In this document: positions 8,839-17,838 of the stretch, piece after piece
Numbering within the stretch: position 1 is the first letter of the stretch
How the letters are laid out: every line of letters starts with the position of its first letter
Origin: Penaeicola halotolerans
GTDB taxonomy: Bacteria > Bacteroidota > Bacteroidia > Cytophagales > Cyclobacteriaceae
Assembly (NCBI RefSeq): GCF_016464625.1
Contig: NZ_JAEAGO010000004.1
Span: 267,254-331,253 of the forward strand
Length of the DNA: 64,000 bases
Reading direction: 5' to 3'
Program-made: the position numbers and the translations under genes
Notes under the pieces: model-generated
Told to the model about the DNA's origin: nothing
Databases searched by the model: none
The model's input: only the letters and a program-made list of their open reading frames with translations

Positions 8839-9315
8839 TTAGTTAGATGCTGGTCTTAAATTAAATACATACTGACCATCTATCGTAGCAGTTTGGAAGC
8901 TTCCTGAACCAGACTGAGGTACTGTAAATTGTAGTCTAAGGGAAGTTGAAGAGTTAGAAATGGCAATTTCTCGTCCAGCAGCTGCTCTGCTTCCCGTAAG
9001 TTGGATAGCTTCAAACTCTGTACCTACAAAACTCCAAGAGCCAGAAGCGTCAAATAGATCTCCTCCACCAGTAGTCGTATAAGTTAAGTTTGAGCCGCTT
9101 TTAGTAAAAGTAATGCTAAATGACTCATAAAATGAAGTAATGCTGACACCATCTTTTGTAGCATTACCACCAGAGATTGTCCAAGTCAGTGATCCCTCTG
9201 CTGTGAGCAATTGCTCTGCGATTTCTTCAGGGGTAGGTGTGTCGTCTTCCGATCCACAACCTGCAAAAAGAAATAGAGACAAGGTTAATAGGCTGAATAG
9301 TTTGATTGCTTTCAT
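8839..9315 (-). CDS. Small lipoprotein of unknown function
   Basis: A 158-residue protein with signal peptide and lipobox LFAGC (Cys20). The residues after the cysteine are acidic (GSEDD), which resembles the surface-export signal described for Bacteroidota lipoproteins, so it may be displayed on the outer face of the outer membrane. The rest is serine, threonine and glycine rich with alternating hydrophobic residues, suggesting one beta-sandwich or lipocalin-like domain. No known family was recognised. It is a single-gene unit, ending at the terminator shared with mutS2. Confidence 0.75.
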   Translation of the reverse strand: MKAIKLFSLLTLSLFLFAGCGSEDDTPTPEEIAEQLLTAEGSLTWTISGGNATKDGVSITSFYESFSITFTKSGSNLTYTTTGGGDLFDASGSWSFVGTEFEAIQLTGSRAAAGREIAISNSSTSLRLQFTVPQSGSGSFQTATIDGQYVFNLRPASN

Positions 9316-9378
9316 CGATTAATTAAGTAATTGTAGGACAAAGAAAATATAATAAGGATAAATCTATCAATTATTTCC

Positions 9379-9999
9379 TTATTTAAAGTCTAAGATGTTA
9401 ATTTTTTCTTCACAAAAATCATATTCTCTGAGTTCATTTGAAGCGACTATGACCAGACGATTTTCACGATATTTTTTGATAAGCTCTTGATACCAAGAGG
9501 TACCTTCCGCATCTAGATTAGCTGTAGGTTCATCTAAGAGTAGGATAGGGCTATTGCTCAAGATGGATAGACAAAGTTTCACACGCTGCTTCATGCCTGA
9601 TGAAAACTGCTTGATAGGTCTATCAATAGCATCTTCTAGATAGGCTATTCTTGGGATATCCTTTATATTGATGCTAGACTGGGCTTGCTTAAATTTAAAA
9701 TGAAAATCAAGTGTTTCTGCTAAAGTAAATTCTTCGATCAACTCAAGATAGGGTGCTGCATAAGCTATATACTGATAGATATTCTCCTCAGTGACTTCTT
9801 TTTGATCGATAAGGTATTTTATCTGACCTTCACTTGCAGGCATGGATCCAGCGATTACTTGCAGTAGTGTAGATTTACCACTGCCATTTGGGCCTATTAT
9901 AGCATAAGATTTGTCTGCTGACAGCTCTATATTGAGGGATTTGAATATCCACTCAAATCGATACCTTTTAGAAAGAGCTGTAAGGGCTATCTTGACCAT
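9379..9999 (-). CDS. ABC transporter ATP-binding protein (lipid A operon)
   Basis: A 206-residue ABC ATPase with Walker A GPNGSGKST at 36-44, signature FSSGMKQRVK at 132-141 and Walker B ILLLDEPTANLD at about 152-163. It is a single nucleotide-binding domain with no fused permease, and no permease gene is adjacent. It starts 2 bp after lpxA ends, so it is the last gene of the lpxD, lpxC/fabZ, lpxA operon. This suggests a link to envelope lipid metabolism or only positional conservation. It is short, similar in size to CcmA-like ATPases. Substrate unknown. Confidence 0.9.
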   Translation of the reverse strand: MVKIALTALSKRYRFEWIFKSLNIELSADKSYAIIGPNGSGKSTLLQVIAGSMPASEGQIKYLIDQKEVTEENIYQYIAYAAPYLELIEEFTLAETLDFHFKFKQAQSSINIKDIPRIAYLEDAIDRPIKQFSSGMKQRVKLCLSILSNSPILLLDEPTANLDAEGTSWYQELIKKYRENRLVIVASNELREYDFCEEKINILDFK

Positions 10000-10001
10000 G
10001 A

Positions 10002-10781
10002 TTAATTGCCATATCCCTTCATCACACCTCTATCTGAGGTTCTGATGAAGTTGATGATTTCATCGCGTTCTTTAGAAGGTGGTAGGTCTAGCTCGATCAT
10101 TTCTAGTGCCTTGGCATGATTGTACCCTCTCAAAAAAATATAACGATAGACCTCTTGGATCTGATTGATGACATCATTTGTATAGCCTCTTCTACGAAGA
10201 CCTACTGAGTTGATACCCGCATAGCTTAGAGGTTCGCGAGCAGCTTTTACATAAGGAGGAATATCTTTTCTGACTAGTGAACCACCACCTATGTAAGTGT
10301 GAGCACCTATTTTGGCAAACTGCTGCACTGCACAAGCACCACCAAATATGGCATAATCATCCACCAAAACGTGACCTGCTAACTGAGTAGAATTGCCGAT
10401 GATGATATTATTTCCCAAAATACAGTCATGACCTAAGTGTACATAAGCCATGATGAGGCAGTTTTTGCCTACGACTGTTTTATACTTATCTACAGTACCC
10501 CTATTGATCGTGACACACTCTCTGATGGTAGTATTATCTCCGATCTCTACGGTAGTTTCTTCCCCAGCAAACTTCAGGTCTTGTGGAACCGCTGATATCA
10601 CGGCTCCTGGGAATATTTGACAGTTTTTGCCTATTCTAGCACCAGGCATGATCGTGACATTGGAAGCGATGTAAGTGCCGTCTCCTATTTCTACATTTTC
10701 ATGTATAGTGGAAAATGGATCAATGGTGACATTATTTCCAATTTTGGCTGCTGGGTGTATATATGATAAGTTGTGTTCCAT
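10002..10781 (-). CDS. lpxA: Acyl-ACP:UDP-N-acetylglucosamine O-acyltransferase
   Basis: A 259-residue left-handed beta-helix protein with many hexapeptide repeats from the N-terminus to about residue 185 and a helical C-terminal domain. His118 in HLGHD aligns with the catalytic base His125 of E. coli LpxA. It catalyses the first step of lipid A synthesis, transfer of a 3-hydroxyacyl chain to UDP-GlcNAc in the cytosol. It lies 25 bp downstream of the lpxC/fabZ fusion and 2 bp before the ABC ATPase gene. Length and motifs are normal. Confidence 0.97.
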   Translation of the reverse strand: MEHNLSYIHPAAKIGNNVTIDPFSTIHENVEIGDGTYIASNVTIMPGARIGKNCQIFPGAVISAVPQDLKFAGEETTVEIGDNTTIRECVTINRGTVDKYKTVVGKNCLIMAYVHLGHDCILGNNIIIGNSTQLAGHVLVDDYAIFGGACAVQQFAKIGAHTYIGGGSLVRKDIPPYVKAAREPLSYAGINSVGLRRRGYTNDVINQIQEVYRYIFLRGYNHAKALEMIELDLPPSKERDEIINFIRTSDRGVMKGYGN

Positions 10782-10806
10782 GTATCTGGTATTTTGAAAA
10801 GGCTCC

Positions 10807-12201
10807 TTAAAGATCCTTTCTAACGATGCTTGCAGTCATGACTGCTTCACATACTAAATTGTTTCCTACAAAAGCTTGACCTTTCATCTTAGCAATACCT
10901 CTTTTGATAGGTGCAAGTAGCTCACACTTGAATACAAGCGTATCGCCAGGCATCACCATTTTTCTAAAGCGGCAGTTTTCTATTCCCAAGAAGTAGGTCC
11001 AGTAGTTTTCTGGATCTGGTACCGTGCTCAAGACTAATATACCTCCTGTTTGTGCCATAGCCTCTACTTGTAGGACTCCTGGCATGACAGGATTTCCAGG
11101 GAAATGCCCTTGGAAAAACGGCTCATTCATGGTCACATTTTTGACGCCAGCTACTGTGAGTTCATCTAGATGGAAAATCTTGTCAATCAACTGAAATGGA
11201 TACCTATGAGGTAAGATATTACTTATTTGATTGATGTCTAAAACTGGAGGAAGCTTAGGATCATAATGCGGTATATGCGTAGGGCCTAGCTTTTCCATGA
11301 GTCTTTTGATTTTCTTTGCAAAGGCTACATTGGCAGCATGACCTGGTCTCGCTGCTAGAATCTGAGCCTTCAGAGGACGACCTACTAGTGCTAAATCTCC
11401 GACTACATCAAGAAGCTTATGTCTGGCAGGCTCATTTTTATGTCTCAACTCTACATTGTTGAGAATCCCCTCTTTTCTGACTTCTACCTTTGGCTTATTA
11501 AATAGACCAGCTAAGTGGTCTAGCTCATCATCTTTGACTACACGATCTACGATCACGATGGCATTGTTGAGGTCACCACCTTTGATGAGGTTTTGCTTGT
11601 GAAGCATCTCAAGCTCATGTAGGAAACAGAAAGTTCTGCTAGAAGCGATCTCTTCTTTGAAATCACTGATATGATTGAGTGATGCATGCTGAGAACCGAG
11701 TACTGGAGAGTTGTAATCCACCATCACAGTGACTCTGTAGGTATCTAGTGGAAGTGCTGCTAGCTCTACATTTCTCTCTGGCTCCTTATAAAAAATACTT
11801 TCAGGAATCTCAAAGAAGTTTCTTAGGGCATTTTGCTCTTCCAGTCCTACTTGCATGATCGCATCGATAAACATCGCTGAGCTACCATCCATGATTGGAG
11901 GCTCAGGTCCATCTAACTGGATGAGGATATTGTCAATCTCAAGACCTACTAGTGCAGCAAGCGTATGCTCTACAGTGAATACTCTAGCTCCACTTTGTTC
12001 GATAGTCGTACCTCTCGAGAGATCTACTACATTGTCTACATCTGCATCTATGATAGGTTGACCTTCTAGGTCTATTCTTTGAAATTTTATTCCGTGATTA
12101 GGTTTTGCAGGCATAAAAGTCATATTGGCTACTACGCCAGTATGCAGGCCTACACCAGAAACAGTAACAGGTTTGAGAATGGTATGCTGTTTTATTTTCA
12201 T
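10807..12201 (-). CDS. lpxC/fabZ: Bifunctional UDP-3-O-acyl-GlcNAc deacetylase / 3-hydroxyacyl-ACP dehydratase (LpxC-FabZ fusion)
   Basis: A 464-residue fusion. Residues 1 to about 305 are LpxC, with candidate zinc ligands His79 (VEHT), His261 and Asp265 (ARHKLLDVVGD), and His288 in RPGHAA as the general acid. Residues from about 325 to the end are FabZ, with PHRYPF at the start, catalytic His366 in GHFPGNP and Glu380. LpxC commits the cell to lipid A synthesis; FabZ makes trans-2-enoyl-ACP and so competes for the same hydroxyacyl-ACP pool. This fusion is well known in Bacteroidota and is not a sequencing artefact. It sits in the operon between lpxD and lpxA. Confidence 0.97.
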   Translation of the reverse strand: MKIKQHTILKPVTVSGVGLHTGVVANMTFMPAKPNHGIKFQRIDLEGQPIIDADVDNVVDLSRGTTIEQSGARVFTVEHTLAALVGLEIDNILIQLDGPEPPIMDGSSAMFIDAIMQVGLEEQNALRNFFEIPESIFYKEPERNVELAALPLDTYRVTVMVDYNSPVLGSQHASLNHISDFKEEIASSRTFCFLHELEMLHKQNLIKGGDLNNAIVIVDRVVKDDELDHLAGLFNKPKVEVRKEGILNNVELRHKNEPARHKLLDVVGDLALVGRPLKAQILAARPGHAANVAFAKKIKRLMEKLGPTHIPHYDPKLPPVLDINQISNILPHRYPFQLIDKIFHLDELTVAGVKNVTMNEPFFQGHFPGNPVMPGVLQVEAMAQTGGILVLSTVPDPENYWTYFLGIENCRFRKMVMPGDTLVFKCELLAPIKRGIAKMKGQAFVGNNLVCEAVMTASIVRKDL

Positions 12202-12240
12202 TGCGTATTGATCAACTTGCTTTGGTCTAAGGGGTCAAAT

Positions 12241-13263
12241 TTAGGACTTTTTTTCTAGTTCTTTTAATCGCTGTTCTAAATCAGGCAGTTTCTTAAAAAG
12301 TACGTATGATTTCATGTAATCTTTGATCTCAAAGCCAAGGGTACCCATAAGCGTAAGCCCTTCTTTTTTATGACTACGAGATACGCCCGCTTTAGCAGCT
12401 ATGATAGTTTTATTAGGAATTTCTATATGTCCAGCAGCTCCTACTTGCCCACCTATGATGACGTTTTTACCCACTTTCGTTGAACCAGATATACCTGCTT
12501 GAGCAGCGATTACAGTATTTTCACCAACTTCTACATTGTGTCCAATTTGGATGAGATTATCCATTTTAACCCCTTTTCTGATGATGGTGGCGTTGAGTGT
12601 AGCGCAGTCGATCACCGTATTGGCTCCGATGACTACATCGTCTTCTAGGATGACATTACCTAGCTGAGGAATGGCTTTATAGCTACCATCAGCTTGAGGC
12701 GCAAATCCAAAACCGTCACTACCGATCACAGCGCCAGAGTGGATCACACAGTTGCTACCAATGACTGTATCTGCATAGATTTTTGCTCCTGCAAATAGGG
12801 TAGTGTTATTACCTATTTTGACATTGTCTCCTATGTAGACATGCGGATAGATTTTAACATTTTCTCCGATTTCACAATTTTCCCCGATGTATGAAAAAGC
12901 TCCTCTGTAGTGTTTGTCTCCAATTTTACTGCCAATAGCCATGTAGGCAGGCTCCTCTACACCTACTTTGCTTGAAGCATTCATAGCAGCATAGGCTTCC
13001 AGAAGTTTCGAGAAACTAGTATAAGGATCAGCTACCTTAATTAGGGTAGTTTGTATTTTTTTAGTGGGTTTGAAGTCATTGGCCACGATCACAGCACTAG
13101 ATCCTGTCTCGTAGATATAAGGCTCATATTTAGGATTGGAAAGAAAGGAGATGCCACCTTTGCTTCCTTCTTGGATTTTATCTAGTCGATTTACTTTTTC
13201 CTCAGCGTTCCCTTCTATCACTCCCCCAAGTATTTCAGCTATTTGTTTGACCGTAAACTCCAT
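12241..13263 (-). CDS. lpxD: UDP-3-O-(3-hydroxyacyl)glucosamine N-acyltransferase
   Basis: A 340-residue protein with the N-terminal uridine-binding LpxD domain (about 1-100), then a hexapeptide-repeat beta helix to about residue 310 and a short helical end. His242 in IQIGHNVEVG is the catalytic histidine of the family. It adds the N-linked acyl chain in lipid A synthesis. The gene is 39 bp before lpxC/fabZ and 24 bp after the HD hydrolase gene, so all are probably one minus-strand operon. Confidence 0.97.
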   Translation of the reverse strand: MEFTVKQIAEILGGVIEGNAEEKVNRLDKIQEGSKGGISFLSNPKYEPYIYETGSSAVIVANDFKPTKKIQTTLIKVADPYTSFSKLLEAYAAMNASSKVGVEEPAYMAIGSKIGDKHYRGAFSYIGENCEIGENVKIYPHVYIGDNVKIGNNTTLFAGAKIYADTVIGSNCVIHSGAVIGSDGFGFAPQADGSYKAIPQLGNVILEDDVVIGANTVIDCATLNATIIRKGVKMDNLIQIGHNVEVGENTVIAAQAGISGSTKVGKNVIIGGQVGAAGHIEIPNKTIIAAKAGVSRSHKKEGLTLMGTLGFEIKDYMKSYVLFKKLPDLEQRLKELEKKS

Positions 13264-13287
13264 TCAATTGATATTAAGAAATTATGT

Positions 13288-14517
13288 CTACAAAATTAAG
13301 TTTTTAGCCCAGCAAACGTAATATTTCTTCACGATTTTACTCATTGCTTTGATATTGGGCAGATCTGATGCTTCTCCCACCTCAATTACCTTGCCCTTTT
13401 TGGTCAAAATATTGATGCTATTCTCATTGTGTAAGTAAGCAGCATTGCTCATCGATCCACTGATCATAAAGTACAAGAGCTCTTGCTGGCTGATGCCGAG
13501 TTTTTTACGGGTTTTAGCAGCCAATTTATCTAACTCATCTTGCGTAAAAGGCTCACTGCTGATTTGTATTTTAAATAGTTTTCTAGCCAGTAGCATCTTA
13601 CTGATATTTGAAAGAATAAGGTCTGGATGCTCTTGCCATATCTTGATCGAAGCCCAGATATCATAGTCGTCTAGTGCAGCAAAAGTGTCTAAGACATTAG
13701 GGTCTTTGATGAAATCTTCCCGAGTGTAATTACCTGACAAAAACTTGTTAAAAGCAGGTGTAGCGAAGAGCTTTTCATCTGATTCAGTGAGTTGCTTTGC
13801 TCGTGTGATGAGTTGGATGATCATCTTCTCTGCGCTTACGGTAGTTTTGTGCAGATACACTTGCCAGTACATGAGTCTTCGAGCGCTGAGGAAGTTTTCT
13901 ATGCTGTAGATTCCTTTCTCCTCTACTACGATCTGGTCATCTACGATATCGAGCATTTTGATGATCCTATCCGCTCCGATAGTACCTTCTGATACACCTG
14001 TGAAAAAACTATCTCGCTGTAAGTAGTCTAGCCTATCGATATCCAATTGACTAGATACCAGCTGATGAAAAAACTTTCGCTCATACTGATTACTAAATAT
14101 CTTGATGGCTAAACTCAATTTGCCATCAAACTCATCGTTGAGTCTATGTTGAAGCTGCTCAGAGAGAAACTCATGATTGACATCATTGAGCAGGGTAAAT
14201 TCCAAAGCGTGAGAAAATGGACCGTGTCCAATGTCATGAAGTAGGATAGCAATCAGTGTCGCTTCATACTCTTCCGCATTGATTTTGTGACCTTTTCCTC
14301 GAAGGTTACTGAGAGCAATGCCCATCAAGTGCATAGCGCCTATCGCATGGTGAAATCTTGTATGAAGTGCACCTGGATAGACCATGTCTGTTAAACCCAG
14401 CTGTCGTATTCTGCGTAACCTTTGGAAGTATGGATGTTCGATGATACTAAAGATAAGTTCACTCGGTATCGTGATAAACCCATATACAGGATCATTTAGG
14501 ATTTTTTGACTTTTCAA
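13288..14517 (-). CDS. HD-domain phosphohydrolase (dGTPase-like)
   Basis: A 409-residue cytosolic protein with the metal-binding HD signature: TRFHHAIG near residue 53 and HDIGHGPFSH at 94-103. It resembles the widespread HD proteins related to dNTP triphosphohydrolases. Its substrate is not known, and it is only inferred to cleave a nucleotide phosphate. The frame starts at TTG (14517-14515), with no suitable ATG upstream, and the family-like N-terminus (NDPVYGFI) follows at once. It is the first gene of the lipid A operon and is divergent from porX, 71 bp apart. Confidence 0.9.
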   Translation of the reverse strand: MKSQKILNDPVYGFITIPSELIFSIIEHPYFQRLRRIRQLGLTDMVYPGALHTRFHHAIGAMHLMGIALSNLRGKGHKINAEEYEATLIAILLHDIGHGPFSHALEFTLLNDVNHEFLSEQLQHRLNDEFDGKLSLAIKIFSNQYERKFFHQLVSSQLDIDRLDYLQRDSFFTGVSEGTIGADRIIKMLDIVDDQIVVEEKGIYSIENFLSARRLMYWQVYLHKTTVSAEKMIIQLITRAKQLTESDEKLFATPAFNKFLSGNYTREDFIKDPNVLDTFAALDDYDIWASIKIWQEHPDLILSNISKMLLARKLFKIQISSEPFTQDELDKLAAKTRKKLGISQQELLYFMISGSMSNAAYLHNENSINILTKKGKVIEVGEASDLPNIKAMSKIVKKYYVCWAKNLIL

Positions 14518-14588
14518 GTAGCAAATGTTTTAGGTATCCTTATTGCTTGATTTCAAAATTATTAGATTTAAAGGAATAAATAAGATTT

Positions 14589-16154
14589 ATGCAAAGATTT
14601 AACATACTATGGGCAGATGATGAGATAGAGCTTTTGAAGCCACACATCATGTTTTTGGAACAAAAGGGCTATAAAGTGACTGGTGTTAATTCTGGTGCTG
14701 ATGCTTTAGATATCATTGATAATCAAAACTTTGATGTCGTATTTTTAGATGAGATGATGCCTGGTATGACTGGCCTAGAGACGCTTCAGCAAATCAAAGT
14801 ACTCAAACCGCAAGTGCCAGTAGTGATGATCACCAAAAGTGAGGAAGAACATATCATGGAAGATGCCATAGGTTCTAAGATTGCTGATTACTTGATCAAA
14901 CCACTGAATCCTAATCAAATACTGCTATCTGTTAAAAAGATCCTGCAAAATAAGCAACTGGTTAGTGAGAAGACCAATATGAGCTATCAGCAGGACTTCC
15001 GAAATATCAGTATGGAACTAGGCGATGATTTAGACTACGAAGAGTGGATCAATATTTACAAAAAGTTGATCTTTTGGGATCTCGAGATCGATAGTACGAC
15101 CAATAAAAGCATGCAAGAAGTCTTAGAAATGCAGCTCTCTGAGGCCAACTCAACTTTCGGAAAGTATATCAAAGAAAACTATGAATCTTGGCTCAATGAT
15201 AGCGAGGTCAATAAGCCGCTGCTTTCTCATCAGGTGATGAAGAAAAAAGTTTTCCCTGAAATCAAGGCGGGGAAGTCTCTGTTTTTTATTGTGATTGATA
15301 ATTTACGTTTTGACCAATGGAAGGTGCTAGAACCTATGATTTTGGAGCATTTTCATTTAGAAGAGGAGAGTGCTTATTTTTCTATCTTACCGACCACGAC
15401 TGCGTTTGCTCGAAATGCGATTTTTAGCGGAATGATGCCTCTAGAAATGTCTAAAAAGCATCCACAACTATGGGAAAATGAAGATACAGACGAAGGTAAA
15501 AACAATAATGAAGAAGAGTTTTTAAAACTGCACTTACAAAGAGCTGGTATCAAATCTAAGTTTAGCTACCACAAAGTCATTCATGTCAATCAAGGGAAGC
15601 AACTTCTAGAGCAGCTTCCTAATTTGGTTCATAATGAACTCAATGTGATGGTATACAATTTCGTAGATATGCTGTCACATGCACGAACAGATCTACAAAT
15701 GATTCGAGAATTAGCTCCTGATGAGTCTGCCTATCGTTCGCTTACCAAGAGTTGGTTTGAGCACTCTCCACTTTTCGATATGCTCAAAAAAATTGCAGAT
15801 CTAGGTCAAAAAGTGATCATTACCACAGATCACGGAACAGTGCGTGTGAATAAGCCTTACAAGATCGTAGGAGATAGAAATGTCAGCACTAACCTGCGTT
15901 ATAAGCAAGGTAAAAATCTCAATTATGAGTCAGGAAAAATCATGGAAGTGAGAAAACCCGAAGCTCTACACTTACCTAAGCTAAATGTGTCATCTTCTTA
16001 TGTTTTTGCGGTGGAGGACTATTTTTTTGCTTACCCTAACAACTACAATTATTATGTGAATTATTTCAAGGACACTTTTCAGCATGGAGGAATTTCCCTA
16101 GAAGAAATGATCGTGCCGATAATTTCCTTAAATTCACGTAAAAATTCGGTTTAG
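14589..16154 (+). CDS. porX: T9SS response regulator with PglZ phosphatase domain (PorX)
   Basis: A 521-residue protein. The N-terminal receiver domain has the acidic pair Asp10-Asp11, phospho-acceptor Asp54 in FLDEMMPG, and the conserved Lys in LIKPLNP. The C-terminal half is a PglZ (alkaline-phosphatase fold) domain with candidate metal ligands in VIDNLRFDQW, NFVDMLSHA, TTDHGT and HGGIS. This layout matches PorX, which with the kinase PorY and a sigma factor controls the type IX secretion system in Porphyromonas; other work reports phosphodiesterase activity of the PglZ domain. No DNA-binding domain is present. It is divergent from the HD gene and followed by tsaE 3 bp downstream. No porY is in the window. 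Confidence 0.93.
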   Translation: MQRFNILWADDEIELLKPHIMFLEQKGYKVTGVNSGADALDIIDNQNFDVVFLDEMMPGMTGLETLQQIKVLKPQVPVVMITKSEEEHIMEDAIGSKIADYLIKPLNPNQILLSVKKILQNKQLVSEKTNMSYQQDFRNISMELGDDLDYEEWINIYKKLIFWDLEIDSTTNKSMQEVLEMQLSEANSTFGKYIKENYESWLNDSEVNKPLLSHQVMKKKVFPEIKAGKSLFFIVIDNLRFDQWKVLEPMILEHFHLEEESAYFSILPTTTAFARNAIFSGMMPLEMSKKHPQLWENEDTDEGKNNNEEEFLKLHLQRAGIKSKFSYHKVIHVNQGKQLLEQLPNLVHNELNVMVYNFVDMLSHARTDLQMIRELAPDESAYRSLTKSWFEHSPLFDMLKKIADLGQKVIITTDHGTVRVNKPYKIVGDRNVSTNLRYKQGKNLNYESGKIMEVRKPEALHLPKLNVSSSYVFAVEDYFFAYPNNYNYYVNYFKDTFQHGGISLEEMIVPIISLNSRKNSV

Positions 16155-16157
16155 GAA

Positions 16158-16583
16158 TTGAAACAAATAGTAAGTAAAGGTCTTGACGACTTGCCTGATG
16201 TAGCTCGACAAATCATAGCAGCTGCACGGGATAAAAAAGTTTGGGTGTTTCATGGAGAGATGGGTGCGGGTAAGACCACTTTGATCAAAGCCATCGCTTC
16301 TGCCTTTGAGATAGAGGATATCGTACAAAGTCCCACTTTTTCCTTGGTCAATGAATACCGTAACAAGCAAGGCGCTACTTTCTATCATTTTGATTTTTAT
16401 AGGATAGCTGATGAAGAGGAGGCCATGCAGATCGGTGTGGAGGAGTACTTGGACTCTGGACATTATTGCTGGCTCGAATGGGCATCTTTGATACCGAATC
16501 TTTTGCCTGATGCACTTTTGATGATCAAAATATCATTAAATCAATCAGGTCACCGTATCATAGCACTAGAGCATTATGACTAA
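16158..16583 (+). CDS. tsaE: tRNA threonylcarbamoyladenosine biosynthesis ATPase TsaE
   Basis: A 141-residue P-loop protein with Walker A GEMGAGKT at 33-40, followed by the family's SPTFSLVNEY and YHFDFYR segments. TsaE hydrolyses ATP in the TsaB-TsaD-TsaE complex that makes t6A37 on tRNAs reading ANN codons. The start is a TTG at 16158, just after the porX stop, with AGGA overlapping that stop as a possible ribosome site. Its own stop overlaps the next start by 8 bp, so porX, tsaE and the dehydrogenase-like gene are probably one operon. Confidence 0.95.
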   Translation: MKQIVSKGLDDLPDVARQIIAAARDKKVWVFHGEMGAGKTTLIKAIASAFEIEDIVQSPTFSLVNEYRNKQGATFYHFDFYRIADEEEAMQIGVEEYLDSGHYCWLEWASLIPNLLPDALLMIKISLNQSGHRIIALEHYD

Positions 16584-17802
16584 AAAGCAGCGTCAAAGTA
16601 TGTCTGAGTTGGCTAAGGAATCCAGCTTATATCCTCAAGAGGCACTCATGCCGATCAAGGAAAAGAATAAGTCGCTCCAAATAGGCATGCCTAAGGAGAT
16701 AGCAATGCAAGAAAAACGGCTCGTGCTCACACCTGAGGCAGTAGGTCTACTTACTAGTAATGGGCAGAGAGTCATCGTGGAGTCTGAAGCAGGACTTCCT
16801 TCAAGATATACTGATAAGGATTACAGCGAAGCAGGTGCGCAGATCTGCTACTCTCCAGAAGAGGCTTTAGAATGTGAGCTCGTAGTCAAAGTAGAGCCTC
16901 CTACCATTGAGGAGATCGACAAGATGAAAACAGGAGCTACTTTGATTTCAGCCTTGCAAATGGGCAATCAAGTACCCGAGTTTATCAAAGCGCTTAATCA
17001 AAAGAAAATAACAGCTATAGGATTTGAGCTACTGGAAGATAAAGTAGGTGGTATGCCAGTAGTAAGAGCAATGAGTGAAATCGCAGGCAGTACGGTGATG
17101 CTCATCGCAGCAGAATATCTCAGCTCAGTGAATAATGGCAATGGACTTATCCTAGGTGGTATCACTGGGGTGGTACCTACTCAAGTCGTGATCATAGGAG
17201 CGGGTACAGTCGCAGAGTATGCAGCTCGTACAGCTTTGGGACTAGGCGCACAAATCAAGATATTTGATAATCACATATACAAACTGAGAAGGATCAAGCA
17301 CCTTCTCGGACAGCAAGTATATACCTCTACCATTGATTCACTTACACTGGGGGAGGCACTCAAAAATGCAGATGTAGTCATAGGAGCTCTGAGAGCAGAA
17401 AAAGGCAGATCAAAAGTAGTCGTCAGTGAAGAGATGGTCTCTTGTATGAAGCCTGGATCTATCGTCATAGATGTAAGTATCGATCAAGGAGGCTGTGTAG
17501 AGACTTCAGAACTAACAAGCCATGCGCGACCAATTTTTAGAAAATATGATGTGATTCATTACTGCGTGCCAAATATCCCTTCTAGAGTATCTCGTACCGC
17601 TACGATGGCGCTAAGCAATATTTTCACACCGATCATTTTGCAAGCGGCTGATGTCGGAGGGATCAATGATATGATCTTTACCTATAAGTGGTTTATGAAT
17701 GGTGTATACACTTATAAAGGAAGCTTGACAAATGCTAATCTGGGTAGGAAATTTAATATGCCACACAAAGAACTACAGCTCTTGATGGCTGCAAGGTTTT
17801 AG
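16576..17802 (+). CDS. Alanine dehydrogenase / transhydrogenase-alpha-like protein
   Basis: A 408-residue protein of the alanine dehydrogenase and PNT family: N-terminal substrate domain with GMPKE (38-42) and KRLVLTPEAV, then a Rossmann fold with IGAGTVAEYA at 207-216. About 35 extra residues precede the usual N-terminus. The lysine of the KV(K)EP motif is present (Lys105), but where true alanine dehydrogenases have the catalytic histidine in a YLHLA-like motif, this protein reads LISALQMG with no histidine. So the common label may not describe its reaction; it could use another amino acid or be a PNT-like relative. It overlaps tsaE by 8 bp and ends at a strong terminator. Confidence 0.75.
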   Translation: MTKKQRQSMSELAKESSLYPQEALMPIKEKNKSLQIGMPKEIAMQEKRLVLTPEAVGLLTSNGQRVIVESEAGLPSRYTDKDYSEAGAQICYSPEEALECELVVKVEPPTIEEIDKMKTGATLISALQMGNQVPEFIKALNQKKITAIGFELLEDKVGGMPVVRAMSEIAGSTVMLIAAEYLSSVNNGNGLILGGITGVVPTQVVIIGAGTVAEYAARTALGLGAQIKIFDNHIYKLRRIKHLLGQQVYTSTIDSLTLGEALKNADVVIGALRAEKGRSKVVVSEEMVSCMKPGSIVIDVSIDQGGCVETSELTSHARPIFRKYDVIHYCVPNIPSRVSRTATMALSNIFTPIILQAADVGGINDMIFTYKWFMNGVYTYKGSLTNANLGRKFNMPHKELQLLMAARF

Positions 17803-17838
17803 AAAATAAAAGGGGACTTCTAAGTCCCCTTTTATTTT
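17803..17838. terminator. Bidirectional terminator between the dehydrogenase-like gene and the SIMPL gene
   Basis: AGGGGACTT (17811-17819) pairs with AAGTCCCCT (17822-17830), extended by A/T pairs on both sides to 17803 and 17838. The A and T flanks let it work on both strands. It overlaps the stop codon of the minus-strand gene. Confidence 0.9.

Noticed and set aside
10807-12201. LpxC-FabZ fusion as a novel gene fusion
   Set aside because: This fusion is established in Bacteroidota; both halves are intact and it is expected here.
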